From Paenibacillus rhizovicinus (lineage in GTDB: Bacteria; Bacillota; Bacilli; Paenibacillales; Paenibacillaceae), in NCBI RefSeq assembly GCF_010365285.1, contig NZ_CP048286.1:5754001-5818000 (forward strand): 64,000 bases of DNA. The letters are read 5' to 3'. Below are positions 34,889 through 43,600 of the stretch, in pieces (position 1 is the stretch's first letter; every line of letters starts with the position of its first letter). The position numbers and the translations under genes were made by a program. The notes beneath the pieces were generated by a model, which ran no database searches, had not been told where the DNA came from, and saw only the letters and a program-made list of their open reading frames with translations.

Positions 34889-35210
34889 TCATTCCCTCCT
34901 ATAGTCGGCCATTGCCAAGAGATAGAGAATCGTCTTAGTTGATCGATGATAGCGGTTTCACAATCGTATAAGCACCTTGTTCAGTCCAAGGATAAGCGAG
35001 ATGGTGAAATGCCGTCAAGCGGATTCGCGGAGGGAGAGACGATGCTTCGTCACTGTTCAGCTAGTATTATTTAGTATCTGAGTCCGCGAACCCCGCGGGA
35101 CCCGCGCTCCCGGCGCTCCCCGCGGGAACCTGAGCGCAGTTACCATACGCGGCCACTTGATCCGCTACTTCGGCCATATGGCGCCAATTCGATGCTTGGC
35201 GGCCACAACG
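34889..35210. other. Intergenic region with CCCGCGGG palindromes
   Basis: About 320 bases without a gene. Near 35090-35130 there are repeated CCCGCGGG and GCGCTCCC motifs that can fold; no clear promoter or terminator logic was seen beyond the hairpin that follows at 35211. Confidence 0.45.
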
Positions 35211-35249
35211 AAGAAAACTCAGCAACCGCCTAAGAGGCGATTCCTGAGT
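35211..35249 (-). terminator. Terminator of the GH76 gene
   Basis: On the minus strand ACTCAG pairs with CTGAGT, enclosing an inner CGCCT/AGGCG stem, followed by TTTTCTTC. It lies 12 bases past the GH76 stop. Confidence 0.75.
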
Positions 35250-35260
35250 CTTCATCTTCA

Positions 35261-38200
35261 TTATTGCAGCGACTTGATAACAGCAGCCGCATCCGTATTC
35301 AGCACAGCTTTTGCCTGCTTGTCTACCGAGCCGCTTAAGGCTTGGTTATTCAAGTGCTTCACGAAATCCTGCAGCGCCTTGACAGCCTGCGGTTTTTTGC
35401 CGCCGTCAAGCTGGTGCTGCGCCTGCGCTAAATCGTTGTTCAGCTGCGGGACCAGCGGCCCGCGCAGCTGCCCCGCGCGTTTGTAACGGTCGAGCAGCTG
35501 CTGCATCGAATGGATGCTGGCGCTGACGTTGAACGTTACGGTTTGCTGAAGGCGATTGCCGGCTGCGTCCGCGATCGTGATCACGGCGGACTTGGCGCCT
35601 AGATTGCCGGCCAAATCGATATCCACGCTTTGTTTGCCAGGGGCTGCAATGGCATACGTCGTGCCGTCGATCACGATCCCGGCAGATTGGATGGATGCCG
35701 CCTTATCCTTCACCTTGAATTGAAGCTGCGCATCATCTCCGATCGAGGCGCCGGCTTGCAGCGTTTTGCCGTCTGCCGTCAGCGTATAGGCAGGGTAATC
35801 CGCCAGGTTGACGGTCATGCCTTTCGATACGTTCCCCGATGCATCCACCGCTTGAATGCCGATCGCGAGGTTCGAGGTATCCCCGCCAAGGCCGGTTAAC
35901 AAAGCGCCTTGAATGCCTTTGCCGATCGTCAATACATCGCCAGCAGGCTGTCCGTTTCTCACCGGCTTCAGCACGACTTTCTGCGCGTCAATGTCATAAG
36001 GGCCGTCCCAATACAGCTGGATGGAGCCGTTATCGCGAATGACCTGCACGTTCTCGACTTCGCCCGGAGGCACGCTGTCCGGTGCCGTCACCGGCGGGAT
36101 TTCCGGGGCCGTGAAGACGGCCGGATCGCCGAACGTAAATTTATCTACATTATAGAGGTAGTCAGTGCCTTTGAATAAAAGGAACACGATATGCTTGCCG
36201 GTAACCGGCGTCGTGACGGGCGCCGAGGAGACCGCGAAGTTCTGCCAGCCGCCGGTTCCCGGCGCCTGATCGGTCGCGACGATCGGGCCGTTCATGCTGT
36301 CGAGCCGGACTTCGATCGAACCGCCGCTCGTGTCGCTTGCCGCATTGACCGTGAATTGGGTCGGGCTTGTCGTCCCGAAATCAATATAGTTGTACATGGC
36401 ATAAGGCGCATTCGCCGCGTTGATGCCTGCCAGATACGTTTGCCCGCCGCCGTTCTCCGTTCCGAAGCCGGTACCGCCCGTAAAGTCCTCGGCCTCCAGC
36501 TTGCCGAAGGCATCGCGCGATTTACCCTTCACCGTCGTAAAGGTGAACCAGCCTAGGTTGCTCGGATAATCCGAGCCGTCTTTGCCGTGGAAAACAAGAT
36601 AAACGTCATGGACGCCGGTTGCCAGCGTATCATCGATATTCGCCATGATGTCGACCCAGTTATCCCAACTATTCAGCGCCGGAACGTCGATCGAGCCTGC
36701 CGTAGGACCGCTCAGGCTGTCCAGTTTCACTTCGATCGATCCGCCTTGATTGCCGCTGGCGATATGCGCCGTAATGCCGGCTGCCGCACCGGTGCCGAAG
36801 TCAATCCCTTTGTACAGGGCATAGGCGTTGTTCTTCACGCCGTCCAGAATGCCGGCGCCCGTGTTCTTGGTCAACCCCGACACTTCGTCGGCGTTGATGC
36901 CTTGCAGCCTGGCGTAAGCGTCCGTCTTGGTCGGGTCCGTCTGCGTGAATTTGAACCAATTCAAATTAAACAGGTAGTCGTCGTTCGTCCGCGCGAAGAC
37001 GAGATAGACATCGTGAACGCCCGTAATCGTAGTCGGTTGTCCTTGATCGTCCCGAAGGACTGTGCCCGCATCGGTGAATGTATTCCAGCTGCCCGTTCCC
37101 TGCACGTTCAGCGTACCGGCTTTCGGACCGGACAGCGAATCGAGATGGACTTCGATGTTTCCGCCGCCCGTCGCGCTCGACACTCTGGCAATGAAGCCGG
37201 TTGCGCCCGTGGAGCCGAAATCTACGTTCTTCATGGCGACATAGCCGCCAGGTTGGATGCCGCCCAATTGGAGCGTGCCGTCGCCGCTGCCTTCCAAGCC
37301 GAATCCGCTGCCGATCGCATACGATTCCGCTTCGGTTCTGACATAAGGATTTCGCACGGTATCATGAAGATTCGCGCTGCCTGGCCGCAAGACGGTTAGC
37401 GCTTCTACGGCTGCCGCGGACGACCAGGATTCATACGTGCCGGAGACCAGCTGACCCGCCCAGTTGCCGTCCACGATATTGTTCGCGTTGCGGTTATGCC
37501 AAGCCAAATTAGCATTGAACGACAGCCAGTTATTGAACTGGTCGGCGAACGCGGCGTTATGGCCATGGGAATCTTGCTCGAGCGCTTGCTGCAGGTAGGC
37601 CAGATTGCGGAGCAGGATCGTCTTGCCGCCTTTAAGATCTCCGTTTGGCCCTTCGTAGCCCAGTACGCCGTTCGCGTCGACCAGATGGCTTTCCGTGAAG
37701 GAGGCCGCTTTCACCGCATCGTCCAGGTACACGCTGTTGCCGGTAATATTGTACAAGCCTACCGCCGCGCCGATGAACGTCCCTTGATTGTAGTGCGTCG
37801 CGTCCGGAGCGGTGCCGTTCTTCACTTCGATCCGGTCGAATACTTTGCCGTTTCCGTCGGTCAACACCGTTTTGCCCCAGCGATAGATGCGGGTCGCGGC
37901 GTCTAGGTAATGATCGTCCTTCGTGACGTTATATAGATAAACGGCGGCTTCGGCGGCAGGGAAGTTGATGCAGGCGTTCTTGGTCGAATGATCGCTGTTC
38001 ATCCACCAGATGCCGCCGTTCGCGAAGTCGTCGTCCCACTGCGTGTCGTAGACGAAATCGAAATAATATTTCGCCTTGTCCAGAAACCGCTGCTCTTTGG
38101 TAATGTCGTAAGCGCGCGCGCTGGCCATCGCCCACCACATGATATCGTCATTGAAATGGTTATTCGTCCAATCCGGCCCGTAGCTGGCGACGGTTCCGTC

Positions 38201-38602
38201 GAAGACGTCGTCGATTTGCTGGCGCAGCGTCGCTTTCAACGCGGGGTCGGACGTATTCTGATACGCATCCATGACCATTTCCCACAGCTCCGCCTCTACC
38301 CAGAACCCTTGGTAGCTCGTGCCTTTGTTCGAGTTGGCCCAGAAGAATTTGGCCGTGCTGTCCCAGAACGTTTGGTTGAACGCCTTCATCGCCGTATCCG
38401 CATCCGCGGCCGTGAACGAAACCTGCCCCGGTTGCGCAGGCGAAGATGGGGTTGGCTTTACGCTCGCTGGCAAGCCGTTTGCATCCGAAGCATTCGCTTG
38501 CGCCGCGTTTGCTGGCGATACCAAGGCACCGGACCACGAAGAAAGGGTTAAGGCGATTGCGGTCGCGCAGACGTACAACTTTTTGCTGTTTTTCAAAGCC
38601 AT
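35261..38602 (-). CDS. Secreted GH76 endo-alpha-1,6-mannanase with CBM6-like modules
   Basis: This 1113-residue extracellular enzyme has a signal peptide (cleavage near ANA, residue 33), a GH76 alpha/alpha barrel (about 62-420) with the catalytic Asp pair Asp152-Asp153 in HFNDDIMWW, three CBM6-like beta-sandwich modules (about 427-555, 570-690, 700-825; each with a DFG...GSIEV-LDS pattern), a fibronectin/Ig-like region (about 840-1020) and a C-terminal helical FIMAH-type domain (LLDRYKRAGQLRGPLVPQLNNDLAQAQHQL). GH76 enzymes cleave the alpha-1,6-mannan backbone of yeast or mycobacterial glycans. GGAGG lies 9 bases before the ATG. It is the last gene of the locus with GH125 and an ABC transporter, but a terminator separates it from the binding-protein gene, so it may be expressed separately. 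Confidence 0.9.
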   Translation of the reverse strand: MALKNSKKLYVCATAIALTLSSWSGALVSPANAAQANASDANGLPASVKPTPSSPAQPGQVSFTAADADTAMKAFNQTFWDSTAKFFWANSNKGTSYQGFWVEAELWEMVMDAYQNTSDPALKATLRQQIDDVFDGTVASYGPDWTNNHFNDDIMWWAMASARAYDITKEQRFLDKAKYYFDFVYDTQWDDDFANGGIWWMNSDHSTKNACINFPAAEAAVYLYNVTKDDHYLDAATRIYRWGKTVLTDGNGKVFDRIEVKNGTAPDATHYNQGTFIGAAVGLYNITGNSVYLDDAVKAASFTESHLVDANGVLGYEGPNGDLKGGKTILLRNLAYLQQALEQDSHGHNAAFADQFNNWLSFNANLAWHNRNANNIVDGNWAGQLVSGTYESWSSAAAVEALTVLRPGSANLHDTVRNPYVRTEAESYAIGSGFGLEGSGDGTLQLGGIQPGGYVAMKNVDFGSTGATGFIARVSSATGGGNIEVHLDSLSGPKAGTLNVQGTGSWNTFTDAGTVLRDDQGQPTTITGVHDVYLVFARTNDDYLFNLNWFKFTQTDPTKTDAYARLQGINADEVSGLTKNTGAGILDGVKNNAYALYKGIDFGTGAAAGITAHIASGNQGGSIEVKLDSLSGPTAGSIDVPALNSWDNWVDIMANIDDTLATGVHDVYLVFHGKDGSDYPSNLGWFTFTTVKGKSRDAFGKLEAEDFTGGTGFGTENGGGQTYLAGINAANAPYAMYNYIDFGTTSPTQFTVNAASDTSGGSIEVRLDSMNGPIVATDQAPGTGGWQNFAVSSAPVTTPVTGKHIVFLLFKGTDYLYNVDKFTFGDPAVFTAPEIPPVTAPDSVPPGEVENVQVIRDNGSIQLYWDGPYDIDAQKVVLKPVRNGQPAGDVLTIGKGIQGALLTGLGGDTSNLAIGIQAVDASGNVSKGMTVNLADYPAYTLTADGKTLQAGASIGDDAQLQFKVKDKAASIQSAGIVIDGTTYAIAAPGKQSVDIDLAGNLGAKSAVITIADAAGNRLQQTVTFNVSASIHSMQQLLDRYKRAGQLRGPLVPQLNNDLAQAQHQLDGGKKPQAVKALQDFVKHLNNQALSGSVDKQAKAVLNTDAAAVIKSLQ

Positions 38603-38639
38603 TTCTAGTAACCTCCAATGGTATGTTAGGATCTTGTAG

Positions 38640-38675
38640 CTATCGCAGACTCCCTCGCCGGTCGTGTGACCTCAA
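38640..38675 (-). CDS. Possible 11-residue leader peptide upstream of GH76
   Basis: A near-perfect ribosome site AAAGGAGGTGA (38688-38678) is followed after 2 bases by TTG AGG TCA..., an 11-codon frame (LRSHDRRGSLR) ending in TAG at 38640. It lies between the terminator of the upstream operon and the GH76 start. It is Arg-rich (four of eleven). The strength of the ribosome site is the only evidence; it could be chance. Confidence 0.3.
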   Translation of the reverse strand: MRSHDRRGSLR

Positions 38676-38693
38676 ATTCACCTCCTTTATCGA

Positions 38694-38736
38694 ATAAAAA
38701 AACAGGAGCAGCACGCTGTTGCTGACTACTCCTGTT
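38694..38736 (-). terminator. Terminator between binding-protein and GH76 genes
   Basis: On the minus strand AACAGGAG pairs with CTCCTGTT (38736-38729 with 38708-38701), followed by TTTTT. It lies 25 bases past the binding-protein stop and would end most transcripts before GH76. Confidence 0.8.
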
Positions 38737-38761
38737 GTTGGTCATTGGGTGATGTTGAGGA

Positions 38762-40141
38762 TTATGAGGCTTTGATCGTTTTATTGATTTTGTCGGCCAT
38801 GCCTTGCAGTTCTTTCTCGCCGCCTTTGCCGCTCAGCACGTTGTTCCATACCGTATCGATGAACGGATTCGCTTTGCCCGCCCAAGACGTTAGGAAACGA
38901 ACCGGCAGCGTCGTAGGCGATTTCAAAATATGGTCGATACCGTCAGCCAAGTCCTGATGGCCGGCAGCTTTAAGCGTATCGTAATAGGAAGAGGCCGAAG
39001 CTTGGAAAGCGGACGGAGCTACCGGCGTTTGCGGCAGCACGTCTTTGTACATCGTCGAATCCAAGTATTTCATGACTTTCCAGACGGCGTCCGGATTCTT
39101 GATGCTGACAGGGCTGGCCCAGCCGACGGCGTCATAAATTTCGGCTTGCGAAGTGACGACAGGCATCGGAACGTAACCCCATTGCAGGTCCGGCGCATTG
39201 CGGATGAGATCGTCGGCGATCCATTGGCCTTGATACGTCATCGCGACTTTGCCGTCTTTGAACGGTCCCATGATGGTGGACAGGTCGAACGTCGCCGGGT
39301 TCATCGAGCCGTCGGCAATCGCTTGCTGATACTTAGTTACGCCTTCAATGAATTGCGGGCTTACCGTCGCGCTTGTCGGATTCAGCAGGTTGTCGGCGAA
39401 CGGAGAGCCGCCCGCGGATGCTGCATAGAGCGATACGGTGAACGGATCGGGATGGAAGTACAAGCCGTATTGTTGAACGCCGTCTTTCTTCGAAGAGAGC
39501 TTCTTCATGTCGGCGAAGAATTCATCGTAAGTCCAGCCGATCTTAGGCTCGGTCAGTCCCGCATCCTTGAATAGCTGTTTGTTGTAGAAAATGCCGTACG
39601 TATTCAGCAGGCCCGGCAATCCGTAGTTCTTGCCGTCGACCTTCCAGCCATCCAAGACGCCCGGATAGAAGCCGTTCATGAAGTCCGTATCCGCGCTTGC
39701 GTGTTCCGTCCAATCGAAGAGCAGGTTCGATGCTTGATCCTGCACGAGCATGTCGTTACCCAATTGGAAAATATCCGGCGCCTGCTTGGCGGCGATCATG
39801 CCGTTCAGCTTGGTGCCGTAATCGCTGAGCGGAGCGGGCATAAGTTTGACCGTAATGCCTGGGTTCTCCTGCTCGAACTTCTTCATGCTCTCCATGATTT
39901 TATTGTTCATGTCTTGCGATTCCCATGTCATCAGCGTTACTTCGGCTTTCTCGGTCGTAGTCCCGGTTGTGCCTCCGTCGTTCCCTGCGTTCTTCGTATT
40001 GCCTGCGTCTTGGGTATTGCCCGCGTTCTTCGCGTTTCCCGTATTGCCCGAATTGTTGTTGTCCGAGTTGCCGCAGGCGGACAGCATGCCGGCCACCAGC
40101 AGGAATGCCGTTAACGTAACCCCAGTTTTCATCGCTTTCAT
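38762..40141 (-). CDS. Extracellular sugar-binding lipoprotein of the mannan locus
   Basis: This 459-residue CUT1-family solute-binding lipoprotein has a lipobox LSAC (Cys at about residue 23) and then an Asn/Gly-rich linker (NNNSGN-type repeats, residues 24-60). The mature domain has the typical TLMTWESQDMNNK start, APDIFQLGNDM and the C-terminal TTLPVRFLTSWAGKANPFIDTVW. ATG 40141 is preferred over 40156 because GGGAGGT lies just before it. It is downstream of two permease genes in the same direction, so it captures the oligosaccharide (presumably alpha-mannan fragments from GH76) for import. Confidence 0.9.
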   Translation of the reverse strand: MKAMKTGVTLTAFLLVAGMLSACGNSDNNNSGNTGNAKNAGNTQDAGNTKNAGNDGGTTGTTTEKAEVTLMTWESQDMNNKIMESMKKFEQENPGITVKLMPAPLSDYGTKLNGMIAAKQAPDIFQLGNDMLVQDQASNLLFDWTEHASADTDFMNGFYPGVLDGWKVDGKNYGLPGLLNTYGIFYNKQLFKDAGLTEPKIGWTYDEFFADMKKLSSKKDGVQQYGLYFHPDPFTVSLYAASAGGSPFADNLLNPTSATVSPQFIEGVTKYQQAIADGSMNPATFDLSTIMGPFKDGKVAMTYQGQWIADDLIRNAPDLQWGYVPMPVVTSQAEIYDAVGWASPVSIKNPDAVWKVMKYLDSTMYKDVLPQTPVAPSAFQASASSYYDTLKAAGHQDLADGIDHILKSPTTLPVRFLTSWAGKANPFIDTVWNNVLSGKGGEKELQGMADKINKTIKAS

Positions 40142-40163
40142 AGAAAGACCTCCCATAGTTTGT

Positions 40164-41045
40164 TTATTTCAAGCCGGCGGAATTGACCGACCCGAGACCC
40201 TGCATAAAGTACTTTTGGCCGAAGAAGAAAATAATGAGCAGCGGCAGCATGTAGATCAGATCGGCGGCCATGAAATAGTTCCACTGCGTCGTCCAGTTGG
40301 ATGCGAACGAAGCGAGCGCGACGGACAATGTCCATTTGTCTTGATCGACCAGGTAGATAAGAGGCTCCAGGTATTGGTTCCATGAACCGTTGAAGGCGAA
40401 AATGATCATCGTGACGACGACGGGCAGGGACATCGGAACCAGAATGCGCCACAGAATTTGCGTGTCGCCGGCGCCGTCCATTTTGGCCGCCTCGTCGAAC
40501 GACTTCGGAATCGTGCTTAGGAACTGAATGAACAGGAAGGTGAAGGCCGGATTCCCCAAGTAAGAAGGGACGATCAGCGGCAGCCACGTATTGTACCAGC
40601 CAAGCTGCGAGAACAGATGGAAGACGGGTACGAGACCGACGAAGCCGGGCAGCATCATGCTGCCGATGAAGCTGCTGAACCAGAGCTTCCGGCCGGGAAA
40701 ACGCAGACGCGAGAGGCCGTAGCCGACCACGATGGAGCTGGCTACCTGCCCGATGGTGCTCAGAATCGATATGAACACCGAGTTTTTGAACATTTGCCAG
40801 AAGTGGATTTCTTTGGTCCCCTTGACGAAGTTCTCGAAATGAAACTCAGTGGGCAGCCACTGCGGCGTCGTTGTGAAAATATCGTTGTTGCCCTTCAAAG
40901 CGATCGTGATGACCCAAAGCAGCGGATATAGCATGGCGACCGTACCGATCAGGAGAACCGCCATTCGGATTATATTCACAGGCTGGGCTTTGCGCCTGCT
41001 TGGTCCGGCGATACGGACGGCCGGAGCGGAATATTCAGTCTTCAC
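40164..41045 (-). CDS. Sugar ABC transporter permease (MalG type)
   Basis: This 293-residue CUT1 permease has about six membrane segments, starting with NIIRMAVLLIGTVAMLYPLLWVITIAL, and the EAA loop FDEAAKMDGAGDTQILWRILVPMSLPV. GTG at 41045 is chosen because AGGAGG precedes it by 8 bases, while the GTG at 41054 would overlap the ribosome site. It begins 12 bases after the stop of the partner permease. No ATPase gene is present in the locus; a shared MsmX-type ATPase is likely. Confidence 0.9.
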   Translation of the reverse strand: MKTEYSAPAVRIAGPSRRKAQPVNIIRMAVLLIGTVAMLYPLLWVITIALKGNNDIFTTTPQWLPTEFHFENFVKGTKEIHFWQMFKNSVFISILSTIGQVASSIVVGYGLSRLRFPGRKLWFSSFIGSMMLPGFVGLVPVFHLFSQLGWYNTWLPLIVPSYLGNPAFTFLFIQFLSTIPKSFDEAAKMDGAGDTQILWRILVPMSLPVVVTMIIFAFNGSWNQYLEPLIYLVDQDKWTLSVALASFASNWTTQWNYFMAADLIYMLPLLIIFFFGQKYFMQGLGSVNSAGLK

Positions 41046-41057
41046 GAGAGGCACCTC

Positions 41058-41963
41058 CTATCGGTTGTCGTTTTCGTAATGCACGAACTGGTTGGAAAAG
41101 CGGAACGTGATAAGCGTGAAGAACATAATGATCAGGAACAAAATCCATACTTCCGCAATGCCGTAGCCGAACATTTTCGAGCCGAAGACATCGGAATAGA
41201 TTTTGAAATTCAGCAGCTCGGTAGCGTAGTTTGGTCCTCCGCCGGTCATGACCTGCACCTGCGCGAACGATTGGAAGGCGCCGATAATGCCGAGAATGAG
41301 CTGCAGGAACAGGATGGGAGCGATCAGCGGCAGGGTGACGTTGCGGAAGACCGCCCAGCCCTTCGCGCCGTCCATGCTCGACGCTTCATATAAGTCCTGC
41401 GGAATGGACTGCAGTCCGCTCAAGAAAATAATCATGCCGCCGCCGATTTGCCATAGTCCGGCGATAATGACCGAGAAGAGGGCGAGCCGCTCGTCGCTCA
41501 GCCAATTGACCGGATCTGCGCCGAATAAGTGCAGGACGCGGTTGGCTAATCCGTATTGCGGCTGATAAATGAATTTCCACAGCGTCAAGGTAGCGATCAT
41601 CGGGAGTACGGTCGGCAAGTAGAAGGCCGTACGGAAGAACTTGATGCCCGGCAAATTCTTATTGAGCAGCATGGCAAGCAGCAATCCGCCGATCAACGAA
41701 GCGGGCACATTGATGAGGACGTAATAGAACGTAATGCGAAGCGCTTTCCAGAAGACGGGATCGACCGTGAATAAGTAGTTGAAGTTGTCGAAGCCGACAT
41801 ATTCCGGCTTGTTGTACCCGTCCCATTTGGTTAACGCGTAATAAACGGACATGACGAGCGGATAAGCGACGAAGATGCAGAAGCCGAGAATGGAAGGCGA
41901 GATGTGCAGGTAGCCCTTCACCCATCCGAAGCGGTCTCTCTTGCGGGATGCGACACTGTTCAT
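41058..41963 (-). CDS. Sugar ABC transporter permease (MalF type)
   Basis: This 301-residue CUT1 permease has its first membrane segment at ISPSILGFCIFVAYPLVMSVYYAL and the EAA loop LYEASSMDGAKGWAVFRNVTLPLIAPI. ATG 41963 follows AAAGGAGG at 12 bases; an open extension upstream to 42092 overlaps the GH125 gene and is not family-like. It lies 38 bases after the GH125 stop. With the MalG-type subunit and the binding lipoprotein it forms the mannan-oligosaccharide importer inferred for this locus. Confidence 0.9.
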   Translation of the reverse strand: MNSVASRKRDRFGWVKGYLHISPSILGFCIFVAYPLVMSVYYALTKWDGYNKPEYVGFDNFNYLFTVDPVFWKALRITFYYVLINVPASLIGGLLLAMLLNKNLPGIKFFRTAFYLPTVLPMIATLTLWKFIYQPQYGLANRVLHLFGADPVNWLSDERLALFSVIIAGLWQIGGGMIIFLSGLQSIPQDLYEASSMDGAKGWAVFRNVTLPLIAPILFLQLILGIIGAFQSFAQVQVMTGGGPNYATELLNFKIYSDVFGSKMFGYGIAEVWILFLIIMFFTLITFRFSNQFVHYENDNR

Positions 41964-42001
41964 GGAAACGGATTTCCTCCTTTCGTGATCGCCTTGCGGC
42001 G

Positions 42002-43297
42002 TCAGACTGGCAGCGACTGGCCGGCGGCGGTTCGGCCGCTGACCCAGCGAACGATAAATTCGCCGAAGAGGCTGTTCGCCCATGCGAACCATTCCCGCGT
42101 AAACGTGCCGGGATCGTCCGGATGGAAGCTTTCGTGCATGTAGTCCGTATCCGCCGTCGTCGCGATGAGCGTGCGGATCAGCGCCTCTTGCTCCTGCGGA
42201 TCAACGGAGGTCAAGCCCTGCATGATCAGGCCGATCGGCCAAATATGTCCGGGCGGCGTATGGGGGCTGCCGACTCCGCGTCCATGCGTTCCTGAATAGT
42301 AGCTCGGATTGGCGGGACTGAGCACGAATGCCCGCGTATTCCGGTACACGGCATCATCTGCCGGACGGTAGCCGAGATAAGGAATCGAGAGCAGGCTCGG
42401 CACGTTGGCGTCGTCCATCAGATTGTAGTTGCCGTATCCGTCCGTCTCGTACGCGTAGATCGTCCCGAACTCCGGATGCTGCACTTTGCCGTACGTCTCG
42501 ATGCCGAATTCGATTTGGACCGCCAAATTGAGAGCGCTTTCGGATAATGCCGAATCACCGTACATATCGAGCGCCAGCTGGCCAAGGTCGCGTAGAATGA
42601 CGACGGCGAACATATTCGCGGGAATCAGATAGCCGTACTTGCAGGCGTCATCGCTCGGCCGGAATCCCGACCAGACCATGCCGGTGAAGTTCGTGCGCGT
42701 TCCTTTCCCTTCGAAAGGCAGCGTATCCGACGGCGGGCATTGAAACCGTTGGAAGGAATAGCCCGATTGCCGGTCGTGGTGCTGCTCGATCAGCATCGTG
42801 TCCACGATCTGCTTGAACATCAGGCGGACATCCTCGTTGAATACCGAGCGGTCTCCTGTTGTCCGCCAATAGTGCGCGCACAGCTGTACGGGGTAGCAGA
42901 GCGAATCCAGCTCGTATTTCCGTTCCCATACCGATGGTCCTTTGGGAGGCAGGTCGCCGGTATGTCCTTGCCCGTTTGCTTCTTTGTTGAATGCGTTTGC
43001 ATAACTGTCTAGCAGCAGGAATTTGGCTTGCCGATGAATCACTCCGCGGATCAGCCTGCGAAGATCTGCATCTTCGTTCGCCATCTCCATATAGGGGCGA
43101 ATTTGCGCCGATGAATCCCGAAGCCACATGGCCGGGATATCTCCCGTAATGACGAATGAAGTGCCGTCATCGAGCAGTTCGACGGTCGTTTGCAGCGTAT
43201 TGGGATAGCAGTTTCGGAATACATCCGCCATATGAGGATCGATTTCCTTTAGCGAAGATGAGATGGCCTCGATTTTGCGGAATACAGTTTCGTACAT
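42002..43297 (-). CDS. GH125 exo-alpha-1,6-mannosidase
   Basis: This 431-residue protein (former DUF1237) matches glycoside hydrolase family 125, metal-independent exo-alpha-1,6-mannosidases. Recognisable blocks are VITGDIPAMWLRDSSAQIRPY, KYELDSLCYPVQL, GMVWSGFRPSDDACKYGYLIPANMFAV, LLSIPYLGY and SPHTPPGHIWPIGLIMQ. There is no signal peptide, so it acts on imported oligosaccharides. ATG 43297 follows AAGGAGTG and gives the usual length of about 430; the 13 codons upstream are not family-like. It is the first gene of the minus-strand operon (GH125, two permeases, binding protein) and is divergent from a GntR/LacI-type regulator. Confidence 0.93.
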   Translation of the reverse strand: MYETVFRKIEAISSSLKEIDPHMADVFRNCYPNTLQTTVELLDDGTSFVITGDIPAMWLRDSSAQIRPYMEMANEDADLRRLIRGVIHRQAKFLLLDSYANAFNKEANGQGHTGDLPPKGPSVWERKYELDSLCYPVQLCAHYWRTTGDRSVFNEDVRLMFKQIVDTMLIEQHHDRQSGYSFQRFQCPPSDTLPFEGKGTRTNFTGMVWSGFRPSDDACKYGYLIPANMFAVVILRDLGQLALDMYGDSALSESALNLAVQIEFGIETYGKVQHPEFGTIYAYETDGYGNYNLMDDANVPSLLSIPYLGYRPADDAVYRNTRAFVLSPANPSYYSGTHGRGVGSPHTPPGHIWPIGLIMQGLTSVDPQEQEALIRTLIATTADTDYMHESFHPDDPGTFTREWFAWANSLFGEFIVRWVSGRTAAGQSLPV

Positions 43298-43356
43298 CGT
43301 CCCACTCCTTAACAGTTGGTCATGATGGTTCGTCATGCGAATTGCTTACGTGGGAG

Positions 43357-43386
43357 AGCATATCATTTGGAAAAATATGATGTCAA
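43357..43386 (-). promoter_or_regulatory. Promoter of the GH125-transporter operon
   Basis: On the minus strand TTGACA (43386-43381) and TATGCT (43362-43357) are 18 bases apart. The start of transcription would be near 43350, about 55 bases before the GH125 start codon. Confidence 0.75.
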
Positions 43387-43399
43387 TATATTTTTTATG

Positions 43400-43411
43400 T
43401 TGATATATCAA
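43400..43411. promoter_or_regulatory. Candidate operator 1 of the mannan regulator
   Basis: A perfect 12-bp palindrome, TTGATATATCAA, lies 13 bases upstream of the -35 box of the GH125 promoter. A near copy (TTGGTATATCAT) is found at the regulator's own promoter, which supports a shared binding protein. Confidence 0.6.
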
Positions 43412-43536
43412 TACAAGTAATCATTGATGGTTAATAATGGCTTTTCAACCAAGTATAATAAGCGCGCGGCGTACGATTGCAGTAATTATGCGTGAAAACA
43501 AAGGAGTTTTATTTTTGGGCGGCGCGAAAATTAACC

Positions 43537-43565
43537 TTGAAATCGCTTCGTTTATTTTATATAGT
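43537..43565 (+). promoter_or_regulatory. Promoter of the GntR/LacI-type regulator
   Basis: TTGAAA (43537-43542) and TATAGT (43560-43565) are spaced by 17 bases. Confidence 0.7.
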
Positions 43566-43576
43566 TGGTATATCAT
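43565..43576. promoter_or_regulatory. Candidate operator 2 of the mannan regulator
   Basis: TTGGTATATCAT begins at the last base of the -10 box, where a bound repressor would block initiation (autoregulation). It matches operator 1 at 10 of 12 positions. Confidence 0.55.
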
Positions 43577-43600
43577 GATATTCGAAGGATGATCGCACAC

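Noticed and set aside
35090-35130. CCCGCGGG palindromes as a terminator for the esterase or GH76 gene
   Set aside because: No U-tract on either strand and a better terminator lies at 35211-35249.
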